Source: Phyllostachys edulis
Taxonomy: Eukaryota; Streptophyta; Magnoliopsida; Poales; Poaceae
Assembly (NCBI GenBank): GCA_036346405.1
Contig: CM070546.1
Location: 106,398,826-106,462,825, forward strand
Length of the DNA stretch: 64,000 nt
Reading direction: 5' to 3'
Under the pieces are notes generated by a model. The model did no database searches and had not been told where the DNA came from. It saw nothing but the letters and a program-made list of their open reading frames with translations. This document shows positions 1-11,002 of this stretch, piece by piece. Each line of letters opens with the position of its first letter. The first letter of the stretch is position 1. The translations under genes and the position numbers were made by a program.

Positions 1-457
1 CCAAGAACTACCACCAGTTCGAGAACATTAAACTAGGTAATATTTCATGCTGTTTGATCAGAACTTCAAGAAGCTTTGATCCAACATCACAAACAGCAAA
101 CCCTCATAATATTTCAGCCAAGAATATTGCTCTACATCATATCCAGCATCACCTGAAAATTGATGTTTTAGACATGATTACACGACCTTCACTGAAGATT
201 CTTGAGAGTAAGTTGAGAAGGCAAAGCACTTTTAGTATAGAAATTTAGGAGCAATAGAAAAGAGTAAAAGAAATTAGATCTCATGGGACACGGTCATATT
301 ATTTTTCAAATTAAACCAAACTTCAAACTAGTTACTATTGTTTTAAGTTTCCAACTACGATGTTATGTTCCATATCATTCTACACCAAAAGAAAAGAACT
401 AGGATTAGTACTACACATATTTGGCACCAAATCTGTGAAGGTTCTTACATCACTACT
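1..457. other. AT-rich flank, no gene recognised
   Basis: Mostly AT-rich sequence with only short open frames and no recognisable domain, splice pattern or repeat. It could be intergenic DNA or an intron or 3' flank of a gene outside the window. Confidence 0.4.
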
Positions 458-1060
458 GGGCTGTTTGGATTGGAACCTCAAGTAGCCAAGCCAAATATTT
501 GGTAATGCACCAATATTTTGGTTAGTATTTGTTTTGTTACCAAAAAATTGGCATACCTTCAAAATTTTAGTAAAGCCAAATTTTTCCTTCACAAATTCTG
601 GGCAGATTTTGGGCGGCCAAAACGGTGGCCAAAAATTTGGCTAGCAACCAGCCAATGAGCTTGCTAGGTGTCAAATGGTGATTGTATGGGGCTAAAGCAT
701 TAATTGCTTCATTGGTTTGATTAATCAGTTTCAAATGATCATATTTCCTAAACTGAGTATCCGATTTATGATCCGTTTGAACCGTTGTATTTTTTATCAT
801 TTTATCAACAAAACAATACCACTGTTAGCATATTTTGGTGCAAAAAAAGAACATATGTCATGCGGGCCCCACGTGTCATACTCACATTTTTGTCAAATTT
901 TGGTATGGTTACAATCCAAACACATCAATTTCAGCATTGCCCGTGAATTGGTATGGCTACGATCCAAACAACATTTTTTGCCCAGGTTTTAGCATTGCCT
1001 GGATTTTGGCATTACCAAAATTTTGGTATGGCTAACTAGGGTTAAGAACCAAACATGCCC
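458..1060. mobile_element. Non-autonomous DNA transposon with imperfect TIRs
   Basis: The left end begins GGGCTGTTTGGATTGG. The right end, read on the other strand, begins GGGCATGTTTGGTTC. The two ends stay similar for about 55 bp, both containing ATTTGGTAATGC-like or AAAATTTTGGTA-like stretches. The interior holds further copies of TTTTGGTATGG. The length of about 600 bp, TIRs and lack of coding match a MITE. A TAC triplet abuts both ends, but no longer target duplication is clear, so the superfamily stays open. Confidence 0.6.
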
Positions 1061-1123
1061 TACATGTCAGGGGCACTGATAAATATATCTAGACAAAACC
1101 TTTTTCTTTACTATCTTGACAAG

Positions 1124-1510
1124 GAACTTTTTTATTAATTAACCTTTTATTAATTTTTATTTTAAAGTTAACCCCCGGCGAACTTTATTTCCAATTCTGA
1201 CCCCTTTGGTCACGCCACCACTCGTGGCGTGACAAAACAACATTGTCACGTCATAAGATAAGTCTCTAAAATAGCACTTTTGGTCACGCCACCACCCGTG
1301 ACGTGACCAAATCACACTATCACGCCATGGGTGGTGGTGTGACAAGAGCTCCTCCGGATATGGGCTGGCGTGACAGTGTTGTTTTGTCACGCCACAAGTG
1401 GTCACGCCACACGTGGTGGTGTGACCAAAGGGGTAAGAATTGGAAATAAAGTTCGTCGGGGGTTAACTTTAAAATAAAATTAAAAAAAGGGTTAATTAAT
1501 AAAAAAAATC
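1124..1510. mobile_element. Mutator-type MITE with 9-bp TSD CTTGACAAG
   Basis: This 387-bp element is flanked by identical 9-mers CTTGACAAG at 1115-1123 and 1511-1519; 9 bp is the Mutator signature. The arms are inverted repeats of about 100 bp. Left is GAACTTTTTTATTAATTAAC and right, read inverted, is GATTTTTTTTATTAATTAAC. Both continue through GTTAACCCCCG and CCCCTTTGGTCACGCCACC-like sequence. The middle is several more sense and antisense copies of GTCACGCCAC, so most of the element can fold back on itself. There is no coding capacity. The superfamily call rests on TSD length and long TIRs. Confidence 0.85.
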
Positions 1511-1519
1511 CTTGACAAG

Positions 1520-2755
1520 CTTCAGAAGTGCTATCCTTTGCATCCAAAATAAATATTAGCTGTTAATCATAAATCTGAAAATAAATACTTCCCCCTTCAC
1601 ACATACATAGCCAGACATACACCACGGTTTATATGTTTGTAGCTATCAAGGACCAAAGCATTGGTTTTCAGTTCATGAATTACATGAATTGTATTCCGTT
1701 GCATAATCCAAGAGCAATCACAACTCACAGATAGGATGCAAAGATTACAAGAAAATGTTCTCACCATAAGGGGTGCTAGCAAGCTAGCAAGAGAAATCGG
1801 CGTCACCGGAAAAATCACCACACTTCAACCTTCTTGAATCTGGATCTCCTCCACCCAACATGGAGATGAGCCCGCCAGGTTGATGGCGTCGGAGCTGGCA
1901 GCAACCTTGAGGGCGAGCTCCTCACACTCGGCACCAGGTCGGGAGGAGGAGGAGAGCGGCGGCTCGAGGGGAGAAGGAGGGGGTGGCCGACGGTGGCTCA
2001 GGAGGTAGAGGTAGGAGGCGGAGGGTGGCGGTGCATTGGGGGCAGAGGGCGTCGGAGGAGGGAGGAGGGCGCCGAGGCGGCACGAGCCGGTGGAGGGAGG
2101 AGGGCGCCGAGGTGGCCAGATCTGGGCGGAGGGAGAGGGATGAGGATGCCGACGGCTCGAGGTCAGGGAGCAACCCAGATTCGGTCGACCAGCATGGGGA
2201 AGAGGAGGAGGTGGGTGGTGTGGGGAGTTGAGGGGGGGGTGGCGAGTGGGGAGGAGGAGGGGCGATGTCGGCGCAGGAGGAGGTGGGGGCCAGTGGGGAG
2301 GAGGAGGCAGGCGGGGAGGAGGAGAAAAGAAAGCGAGGGGGGAGGCTAGCCAGTGGAGGGAGGTGGGGAATTTATTCGATGGCAAAAGTGGGCAATAATT
2401 GATGAAGTTGAAGGGCAAAGTTGGAAGGGTGTCTTCTAGCTTCAGAGAAAGCCGTGCAGAAAAGCCACTCGTTTGGAACGGATTTCGGCTTTTTCGGACG
2501 AAAGTCAAAAGTTGAAGCCGTCTCAAACACCCCCTCATGAGCAGCAGGGCGGAAAGCCTGAAACTACAGAACCTTGTAGTCAGCCCTGCCTGAAAGATTG
2601 AAACTGGCGCTTGCGCTCTTCTATGGACCGCGATTTTTGGTGTAGTCCAACTAGTGAAATAGGTGGATTAATCAATTGTACCCAATAAAAAAATGTAAAG
2701 AATTGAAGAGTAGTTTCCGGAAAACCATTTCTCAATGGAAATCTGTGCAGCTATA
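1520..2755. other. GC-rich proline-codon stretch and flanks, no supported gene
   Basis: 1520-1820 is ordinary AT-rich DNA. 1825-2540 is strongly GC-rich, and on the minus strand it stays open for 237 codons made mainly of Pro, Ser and Leu. Several overlapping frames on both strands are also open, as expected from a CCTCC/GGAGG-rich composition. The minus-strand start abuts GCCGTCTCAAACACCCCC at 2517-2534. Read inverted this is GGGGGTGTTTGAGACGGC, the type of terminus seen on grass TIR elements, but I found no partner end. I therefore do not call a CDS. Confidence 0.4.
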
Positions 2756-2772
2756 TCTTTATATATAAATCC

Positions 2773-3659
2773 TTGCGGACTCCAGACGCAGCTACGCTAT
2801 CCACGTCATCGCGTTTTTTTGGGCCGCCCGATTTCCGCGCCGCTCGCGTCGCGTCGTCTGATTCGCTCCGGTCTTCACGGAGCGGCTCCCGCACGCCTTC
2901 GCTTTCGTCGGGGAGAAGCAAACCAGAAGCGGACCTTGGCTTCGCCCCCATCCGCTCCGCCGTTCCTTCGGGGCCAAAACCCGCGACCCTGCCCGCGCTG
3001 CTCCCTCTTCCTCTCCCCGCACCGCGTCTCTTCTCCCTCGCCGCCCTCTTCCTCTCGCCTCCTCCTGCGCCGGTACCCCACCTCCTCCTCCTGCCTTCTC
3101 TTCCTTCCGCGTGGCGCCCTTCTCCCTCTTCATGGTGCATGCCCTCCCCTTCTCCTCCTCCTCCCAGCCGCGCCGCCCCAACCGGATCTGCGTGTCGCCT
3201 CCGATCCCCAAGTGCTCAGCCACGCCGCCACCCACTAGATCTGCACGCTCCCACCGGATCTGGGCCATCCTCCTCTGACTCCGACCCGGTGAGCGGCCGC
3301 CTGCGCCGCCTCCCTCCTCCAACTCCGACCCGACGCCCCTCTTCCCCCCCGTCGCGTCTCTTCTCCCCCGTCGCACTCTTCCTCTCGCCTCCTCCTGCGA
3401 CGGCACACCACCTCATCCCTTCCCGCGCGCGGCGCCCTCTCGTTCTCCTCCTCCTCCCAGTCGAGCCGCCTCGACCAGATATGCGTGTCGCCTCCGACCC
3501 CCAAGCGCCCGGCCGCGCCGCCACCTATCTCCCGCCCGGCAGGCCCACAGCCTCCTCCTCCAGAGTCTGTCGCCTCCTCCTCCCTCCCCTGGCACCGCCG
3601 AGCTCGAGGAGTTCTTCGCCGCCAAGCAGTCCGCCGCCTCAGGCGCCGCTTCCACTTAG
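2773..3659 (+). pseudogene. GC-rich first-exon-like fragment inside the Helitron candidate
   Basis: An 887-bp GC-rich block ends at a consensus 5' splice site (CTTAG|GTAAGG at 3659/3660) followed by AT-rich, intron-like DNA. One frame is open throughout but is almost entirely Pro/Ser/Arg/Leu. Another frame near the end reads GTAELEEFFAAKQSAASG, a more natural peptide; AELEEFF-like strings occur in plant CDK inhibitors (KRP), but no other KRP feature follows. It contains an internal partial duplication of the block around 3020-3230 at 3340-3520. It is probably a captured or composite 5' exon; the product is unknown. Confidence 0.35.
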
Positions 3660-3972
3660 GTAAGGGTTTGGCGCTCTCTCTCTCGATCTGATGTCTTAAC
3701 AATTCTATGAAATCTATTCAACTAGATTGTTTCTTCGTTTAGGATTCGTAAATTATGTGATATTCTTTAGCTTTTAGAGGTGAAAGACAGGTTTTTATGT
3801 TGATTCCAGTCTTTATTTCCCATTGCTTAGTGGCCACATTCCATTTTTTTTGTAAAGGCAAATTTCATGTTCATGTGGCAGATCTTGTGGTACACTGAAA
3901 AGGAACGGTGGTTTGGGGTAATAATATTGAAGCTATTTTAGAAAAGCATCTTTATTTGATTGAGAAATTATT

Positions 3973-4175
3973 GATAGGCTTAGGCAGCTACGAAGATGAT
4001 ACTTTTCTTCTTTTTTGTAGTGTAGAACTTTGAAAGGGAAAAGGTAGAAAAAAAGAAGTCGAGGCGGGGAGATGATAGGCTTAAGCGACTCTGAAGATGA
4101 TACTTTTCTTCTTTTTGTGGTGTAGAACTTTGAAAGGGAAAAGGTAGAAAAGAAGTCAGGGAGGCCGGGAGATAA
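3973..4175. repeat. 101-bp tandem duplication
   Basis: Two adjacent copies start with GATAGGCTTA at 3973 and 4074. Both contain GAAGATGATACTTTTCTTC and GTAGAACTTTGAAAGGGAAA in the same order. They differ at several single bases and small indels, so the duplication is old. It lies in the intron-like part of the Helitron candidate. Confidence 0.85.
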
Positions 4176-5189
4176 TAGCAAGAAGCAAACACAAGAGACG
4201 CGGTTCATATTAACACAAAAAACTAACGATTATCTTGCCTATTCTTATAGCTTTGAAGTTGTGCCTTGGATTTTTTTCAAATGGAACATTTCGGAAAGAA
4301 GCGTGTGATTTTGCACGGAATTAAATCGATGAGCTATGGTTACGACTAGCCATGGTTCATGCAAATTCGATAATGGGAGAACAATGTGCGTGTCAATATG
4401 GTCGACTTATGCGGCAGATATTGGAGACAGAAGAACTCTTGGAATCGAACTTCGGTCAAGTGTAGTACAAAATTATCGGCCAAAGCTAAACAAGCTGAAT
4501 TGGTCACGATTTTCTATGTATATTTTGAGTGGGCTCTTCACCAAATTAACGACCAAATCATTTGTTGAAACCTCAACCTGCCAGTAGGATTAACTAAGAA
4601 ACATAGTAGTTGTTGGTAATGAAAGCCAGCAATTTCATATTAGGTTCCACTCTTTGCTATTCATCGGTGTTCGTTTTGCTTTCGGTTAAGCATTGTAGCT
4701 TATATGGCAGACTTATAACATGCCATGGTTGATATGTTGATCTATATATTGATAGTTTATGGTTTAGGAGAAATGTTAGGTTCTGACATGTACTAACATG
4801 TTTTCCCTGATGCACCATTTTTGGCTGCTTTGTTCTTCTTCCATTTCTTTGTAAAATACATATGGGCGGTGCTTTTTTTCCTTCTTCTTCGCTACTAGGG
4901 AAAGCCGATGCTACCTTGATTTTTCGTACTCCTTTTGATGCTGATGAGGATGATGCAAACCGGGTTTTTGCCTATTTTCGAGGCTTATGACAACAGATGA
5001 CATACGTCACATACCTGACCAAATTGAGACAGATATAAACTTGCATTTCTATGTTTTTATGTTTAAGAAAGTGTTACAAAGTTTTAGAGGCATTGGATTT
5101 GTAGTGTTGTTGATGCCAATATGTTTGTGTGATAACAATCTACTGACTTGTTTTCTGCTGTTTGTTTTTCATGTTTTGAGTGGTTCCAG

Positions 5190-5260
5190 AGAAACGGAAG
5201 CAGACTTTTCGATTTTATGAGACCAAGATATTTTCTGGGCATGATCCCAAGCTCATGAAG
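5190..5260 (+). pseudogene. Captured exon-like segment
   Basis: A 71-bp segment sits between a 3' splice site (TGGTTCCAG|A) and a 5' splice site (CATGAAG|GTATGC). One frame reads KRKQTFRFYETKIFSGHDPK, charged and protein-like, unlike the surrounding low-complexity frames. I do not recognise the family. A further acceptor (TATTGCAG) lies at about 5528. It could belong to the same transcript as the GC-rich exon ending at 3659. Confidence 0.35.
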
Positions 5261-6187
5261 GTATGCTTCATTACTTTTGCAGACAAATATTTTGTTTTCC
5301 TAATGGCAGCCTCATGCAACCTCGTCCTTGAATAGATGGCTTGTCTGAGGTCTATTCATTTATCCGGTTTCCTTTCATTAATCTGCCTTGAGACACTAAG
5401 AATTAGTATGCCACCGTAATGACAAATTTTATGTTGTCTTTGTAAAATCTTGGGTCTTAATCATACCAGACATTCTTGTTGTGATGTAAAGTATGCTCAT
5501 GTTTTGACTTTTGCTTCTGGTATTGCAGATGACCCCACTTGAGTACCAGTGTTTTAAAGTTATATTATGGTGGTCATGTGTACATGTGGTTCTTAGTGAT
5601 GTACATTATTCATTCGATTTAGTACAGGACATGAAATTTTGCGGTAACTGTGCTGTGCTACCTTGCTACCCCTTAGCTCTGTTAAACGGAAGGATGGGAT
5701 GGATAGTGCATGGCTATTCTTTTTAGTAATTGATCTGATCCTATGAATAGTGTAACACTATAATGATTGATACTTCTGGTGTTTTCATGTGTTGAGGGCT
5801 TGAGCCTGTTTTAGTGTGCTTTCTCCTAACTTACATTTTTATGGTACTTTTAGCATGTAATGCTACATGTCATGTTTATTTCTTGTATGTATATTGTTGC
5901 ATTAAAGGGAAAGCACGAAGAGACACCATGTGTGTTTGCTCTGTTTTATGGCTGTTCAAAGTGGCTCTAGAACGCTCCATCGGCCACCTCTTTGTTTCCC
6001 TCTGTTTCTTCTTCAGTCTTCTTTTGCCCTTCTTTTGCCCGCTCTGTTCACTGCCTCTTAGTCACGGATTTACGGTCTGCAGTAACTCCGATTCAAGACA
6101 ATGGCATTAGGCGAGCCGTTGGGATTATGGCGCGCGTGCGTTGCTGTGCTGAGTTTCTAGTAAGATGAATGACCAGCCAGTCTGCCG

Positions 6188-7193
6188 TTGAATTCATTGT
6201 GCACTTCAGTTTTGCGCAAGTATCTTACTGATTAGCATCGAGAAAGACACGACAGCATTATTCACTGGGTACAACTATTACATAGTCGCATATTTTTTGA
6301 AAAAAAAAATCACAATCGATTTTTTGGACCGTTAGATTTTGATCCAACCATCCAGATCTCTCTCCCCCTCTCTTCTATATATATTGCCCTCAACCCCCCT
6401 AACCTTCGTTCCCTTAACCCTCAACCGATGCCACCGCCCTCTCCTCGTGTGCCACCTTCCACTCCCGCTCCCACCTCCATCCCTCTGCCCCAAGCACCTC
6501 TCGCGACGCTGTTCTTCCTCCTCTCCGGTGATCTACCTCTGCGCTGCCTTCTTCCTCATCTCTAGTGAGCTGCCCCCGCACCAAACCCCTTCCTTGTCTC
6601 CGGCGGCTACCGCCGTCGGATCCGCCACCTCCTAATCTCTGCGTTTCTCCTCGACGTCTCCCAACACGTGCTCATGCGGAGAGAGAGGACGAGCGGGAGG
6701 GGGAGAGAGAGATCGAGAGAGAGGTGGGGGAAGAAGAACAGTGGATAGGGTTGACTTGTGGGATCGGCCCGACTTGTCGGTGAGAGCGCACGGGCTGCTG
6801 CGACTAGTTAGAGGCTAGTTGGGCGTGTGGAGGAAAGGAGCGATTGGGCCAGCGGGGAGAAAGGAAGGAGAGGAAAAGGGTCTGGGCAGCGTAGGGAAGA
6901 GAGAGAGAGGAAAAGGTGGGACGACAGTGGGATTTGGCCTAAGGGGCAGAGGGAAAAGGAAAAAAAGGATCGGATTTTCGGTTTGAGAGTGAATTGAATT
7001 TGAAATTCAAATCCTAAGGTTTGGTACACCTTTTAGCTTGTAGATTTTTATAAGTTCCATTTGGTGAAAGAAATTGGTTTTTTTTTTTTGAAATGCAAGC
7101 CAAGTTTTTGGAAAATCACATAATGCAACATAACTTTTTGAAATCCTATAAATTTCCTGCAAGTTTAAATCTTTTTAAAATTGAGCTGTTACA
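6188..7193 (-). mobile_element. LTR-like remnant (right end TGTAACAGC inverted)
   Basis: The right edge reads GAGCTGTTACA. Inverted, it is TGTAACAGCTC, the same kind of terminus as the TGTAACA ends of the two large solo LTRs later in the window. TGCCG follows it at 7194-7198, and TGCCG also occurs at 6183-6187 beside the tentative left end, but that end reads TTGAATTC rather than TG. The interior has a TATA-like TCTATATATATTG near 6373 and a GA-rich tract at 6690-6960. It has no coding content. Boundaries are uncertain. Confidence 0.35.
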
Positions 7194-7564
7194 TGCCGAC
7201 GCTGCCACCCACCACCATGCCTCCGACGTCCCGGCCTCCCTCTAAGCCTGGGGCACCGGTGAACCCCAGAGGCTGCGGGGGACGGTGGTGTCGGAGAGAA
7301 GGACAATGGCCGGCCGGAACACGAACCTCCACGTCAAAATCTAACGGTGAGTCGGTGAGCAAATTCGACTGTCACAAAATTTCAGACGCCTATGAAATAG
7401 TAAATCCGTCATTCATTACACACGATACAAGGCTTAAGTTCAGTCACTTAGGACGTGCCTACAGGCTTAGCCTTTACGAGTACAAGGGGCAACGCTGCAC
7501 CTCAGTTCACACAATATCTTGAACACGTACGGTACACCTCGATCTCTAGCTCCTCTTCGTTGAT
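7194..7564. other. 3' flank of the aminotransferase pseudogene, nothing else seen
   Basis: Mixed-composition DNA directly beyond the stop codon of the minus-strand pseudogene. Small open frames occur on the plus strand without recognisable domains. It may include the former 3' UTR. Confidence 0.35.
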
Positions 7565-7804
7565 TTACTTGCATGGAACCGCGACCCTGTCCGGCCCCGC
7601 GCAAGCATCAGCTTCCCCACCTTCCCTGCATAACAACAACGCTCATAAGTCGGACGCACGCACGCACGTATATTTCGCTTGATTTTACTCAGACCGTCCC
7701 ACTCGATGACGGGCAGCAAGGGCACGCCGCTGCCGACGAAGGCCATCTCGGCGGAGCGCTTGGCGTCGTCTGCGGTGATGTGTGCGTTGTTGACGCCCTT
7801 GAGC
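7565..7804 (-). pseudogene. Aminotransferase pseudogene, piece 4 (C-terminus)
   Basis: Starts in the CCTTGAGC duplication and reads LKGVNNAHITADDAKR then AEMAFVGSGVPLLPVIEWDG. About 70 bp with an intron-like end (TTATGCAG) interrupts it before GKVGKLMLA. PDRVAVPCK and TAA (7565-7567) close the frame. A short segment between MLA and PDR seems deleted relative to the family. Confidence 0.85.
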
Positions 7805-8502
7805 CATGGGCGGCGGGAGGGGGTGCCCCTGGTGCACGGGTACCTCAAAAAAATATGTAATATTTTTACCTAGGTATGAGATATCAGTAGTATACCAATA
7901 GCATATTAGCATGGACTAATACTCTATAATGTATAACTAGCAAGTAGGCATCCAAACCAACTGGCCAAGCCTTGAAGGCTAAAGCCCAATAGCCATCATG
8001 TGATCTTTCAGCCCAGACTGCCCAGTGACCCACCAATTACGCCATTAACTCTCTATCTCAAATTCTCAAGTGACCTAGTCACTAATCTTTATTCTTTCAA
8101 CTCTCAGCCTCTCACAGAGAACAGGTAGCCGCCAGGCGCCGGCCACTCTGCGTCTCAGGCAAGCTACAGGCGACAAGCAGTGAAGGAGGGTGTCTTGGGC
8201 GAGGAGGTTAGCGCAGAGACTCAGGCGATCCGAGTCGTGGTCAGTCAGAAGCGAGAGTCGAGAGGCGACCTAGGCGTGGGGCGCCGCACTGCACGTGGCC
8301 TGCACTGCCAGCGTGGCGTCGCGCAGTGGGGGAGCTAGAAGGCGGCTAGATTGCCAGAAACCCAGAAGGTAATAAATTGGCAGTTCTGTGATTTGTATAT
8401 GTAGGTCGACTCTGATTTGGACGTTTGGCCAATTAGAGATTGCAAAATTGAATGTTTCATGTTATTTGTATATGTAGGGCTAGGGCAAGTTGAATCCTTG
8501 AA

Positions 8503-10828
8503 ATGAAAAGGAATAGAGATATCATTTCTTTCTTTCAAGATGGTAAGGTAGTCAAGCCAAAATCTGTTGAAGTGGAAACTACTCAAACTCAAGGAGGAGG
8601 AACTGAAGCAAGTAGAAATAGAAATGAATTGGTTTTGGTTGTGGCTTCTTCAATTCCATCTGTGAATGCACCATCTCAATCTTAACACCAACCGCAAAGT
8701 GAAGCACAAGTAACCGACAATGACAGTGATGAATTGGGTTATGATGTTGAGCTTCTCCCACATGATCCCAATAAAAGAATACCTATCATGAGCTATGCTA
8801 TCAATTATCAAGATGCGGTTCGGAGAGGATTTATTCTTAAAGGCCCTTGCCAACCTCATCAACATGATTTTCCTGTAAGGGAAATATCAGGTAAAAGACG
8901 TTGCTTCAATATTAGTTGGTTTGATAAGTACAATTGGATTGAATATAGTGTCGAGAAGGATGCTGCATTTTGGTTTGTCTGTTATTTGTTCAAAGAGAAA
9001 TTTGTGGGAGGTGATAGTTTTGCTAAAGGAGGATTTAGAAATTGGAATAGGTATAACTCAGTTGACAAGCATGTGGGTAGTATAAGTATCCATAATCAAG
9101 CCCAAGAGAAATACAAATTTTTTGTTAAACCTAGAACATCTATTGCTCAAGCTCTTAGGAAGCAAACCGAAGAGGACAAACAACTTTACATTTTTAGGTT
9201 GATTTATTCAATTAGATACTTGAGGTTTATTTTGCGTCAAGGACTAGCATGTCGTGGACATGATGAAAGTGCAAATTCTAGCAATAAGAGAAATTTTCTT
9301 GAACTTTTGGAATGACTTGCAAACAACAATGAGGAGATTGCTAAGGTTGTCTTAAACAATGCCCCGGGAATTGTAAGATGATTGCCCATGAGATACAAAT
9401 GGATATAATTAATTGTTGTGCCATCCAAACTACCAAGCACATTATTGAAGAAATTGGTGATGATCACTATTCAATTCTAGCTAATGAGTGTAGTGATGTA
9501 TCTCACAAAGAACAGCTTGCTCTTTGCTTGCGTTATGTTGATAAAGAAGGATGGGTATGTGAGCAGTTCCTTGGAGTAATTCATGTGGCCAACTTTTATC
9601 CCAATGATTTTTCAAGTACGGATTTAATGAGACTTTCTTTCCAACTTGATAACTTCGTTAATGATATCTGAATTGACGAGGATCTAATAATCCTCATTTT
9701 ATCTTTTATCTATAATTCTTATTATAAGTAAATATGACGTCATATGGTCCTCGGTATACCCTTAATTTTATAAGGAGAAGCCTACTAGGTGGTCGTAAGT
9801 TCTTCTCGACCACCCCCATAGTCGTAAGTCTTGCTACGACTACCTTATGGTCGTAAGTTCTTCTACTGATCACTACCCAACAGAAGATATTCTACGATTA
9901 CCTCATAGTCGTAAGTCTTGCTACGACTATCTTATGGTCATAAGTTTTTCTACGACCAGGTCAGCTACGACCACCTTATGATCAATAAAACCTACAAGCA
10001 AGTGGGTCCAATTGATTAAGGAATCTAAACAGTCAATATGCGCTATTATTATGCGAAATAATAACACGCAATACCCTATTATCTCTGACTAATAACTGCC
10101 AGGCGGCATGAAGGAGTTACCAGCCCGATGATTACTACAAACGTGCGCCCGTTACTGGATTTGATGAGGCGTCTTTTCAGCAGGGGAAAACGGCCATTCC
10201 TTCACGACTATATAAAGGCAACGGTCAGAGAGGAAAAGGGAGAGGGCAATCGAGCCGTATACATACGCTATCGAGGGCTATCAGGAAGACAAGTACTATC
10301 ATCTGTAATAGTCTTAGTTTTTCTCCTGGTTGTTCAGAATACACTCAATACCATACACACACAGGAGTAGGGTTGTTATTCTCTCCGGAGAAGGCCTGAA
10401 CCTGTATAAAAATACCCGTGTCAATTTCTCTGCGTAATTCTATTCTAGGAGACCCCCCGAATCAAACAATCTTTACGTAAGATCGGTTCTAAAACGCCGA
10501 CAGAAGCGATGATAGATTTATCTCGGTGAGCTTTCTACTTAAGCTTGTTGAAACAAAGAAGCATGACATTTATAAGTTGGTGTACTTGCTTATCAAATTG
10601 GTATTACTTCTACCGATGGCAATGGCGAGCGTTGAAAGAGTATTTTCGGCGATGAATTTTGTGAAGAACAAGTTGAGAAATAGTATGGACGATCAAGTAT
10701 TGAATAATTTTTCAGTCACCTTTATAGAGCGAGATATCTTCTCGAAAGTTAGTGATGATGATATAATCAAGTGTTTCCAAGGAATGAGATCGCGTCGTGT
10801 GGTATTGTCATTTCCATTAGCTGTTTAG
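8503..10828 (+). pseudogene. hAT transposase (TTF zinc finger/DUF4371/dimerisation), broken
   Basis: The frame starts MKRNRDIISFF, the short SFF leader common in this hAT group. It has a TAA at 8683, resumes to give a TTF-like region (RGFILKGPCQPHQHDFP, GKRRCFNISWFDKY, AAFWFVCYLFKEKF), and has a TGA at 9313. It continues with IIEEIGDDHYSILANECSD, the region carrying a catalytic acidic residue. After HVA it jumps straight to NFYPNDFSSTDLMRL, so several hundred residues of the RNase H-like core are missing. A solo LTR then interrupts it. The last part has the dimerisation block ASVERVFSAMNFVKNKLRN and ends at 10828. It cannot encode active transposase. Confidence 0.85.
9674..10502 (+). mobile_element. 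Solo LTR of the Tat-type gypsy family
   Basis: Begins TGACGAGGATCTAATAATCC and ends AACGCCGACA. It is homologous, in opposite orientation, to the LTRs of the gypsy element at 16007-29236, including the AGTCGTAAGTCTTGCTACGA-type repeats. A TATA-like TATATAAA at 10209-10216 fits plus-strand transcription. The flanks (TGAAT and GAAGC) are not a clear 5-bp duplication, so it may derive from recombination between two elements or the target site has mutated. It separates two parts of the hAT transposase remnant. Confidence 0.85.
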
Positions 10829-11002
10829 GACTCTTTTATTCATGTAATATTTTATTTGAACTATTCGTATTACACTATTAACTAATTTCGAACTCTTTCG
10901 TGTAATTGTATTGGACTTACGAAATTATTTATGTGTCGTACAAGATTTTTTTTCATCTTTAAAGTGTGCACCCCCATTACTAAATTCCTGGCTCTGCCAC
11001 TT

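Larger units (their letters stand above)
2756..6160 (+). mobile_element. Probable non-autonomous Helitron
   Basis: The left end is A|TCTTTATATATAAATCC and the right end is TTTCTAG|T, matching the Helitron rules (5' TC, 3' CTRR, insertion between A and T). Ten nucleotides before the CTAG-containing end lies a GC-rich imperfect inverted repeat (GCGCGC at 6130-6135 with CTGTGC at 6144-6149). The mismatches are those expected from CpG to TpG decay of a perfect stem. The interior has a GC-rich exon-like block, a good 5' splice site and at least one further exon-like segment, consistent with gene-fragment capture. No Rep/helicase is present. A chance combination of ends cannot be excluded. Confidence 0.5.
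7805..11002 (+). mobile_element. hAT transposon, defective, 8-bp TSD CCTTGAGC
   Basis: Flanked by CCTTGAGC at 7797-7804 and 11003-11010; 8 bp is the hAT signature. The right end, inverted, starts AAGTGGCAGAGCCAGGAATT and continues to GGGGGTGCAC. The left end is diverged (CATGGGCGGCGGGAGGGGGT) but also reaches GGTGCAC at a similar distance. Inside are plus-strand remnants of a transposase with TTF-type zinc finger and hAT dimerisation region, plus a solo LTR at 9674-10502. It is inserted in the C-terminal half of the aminotransferase pseudogene. Confidence 0.85.

Noticed and set aside
1825..2538. 237-codon proline/serine-rich protein on the minus strand
   Set aside because: Several frames are open on both strands in this GC-rich block and no domain is visible. 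Open length is explained by composition.
2773..3663. 296-codon plus-strand protein
   Set aside because: Low-complexity Pro/Ser/Arg translation with competing open frames on both strands. I kept it only as an exon-like fragment ending at the splice donor.
8324..8345. CAGTGGGGGAGCTAGAA as the left terminus of the hAT
   Set aside because: Resembles a hAT end, but the 8-bp duplication CCTTGAGC places the left boundary at 7805, and coding of the pseudogene resumes there.
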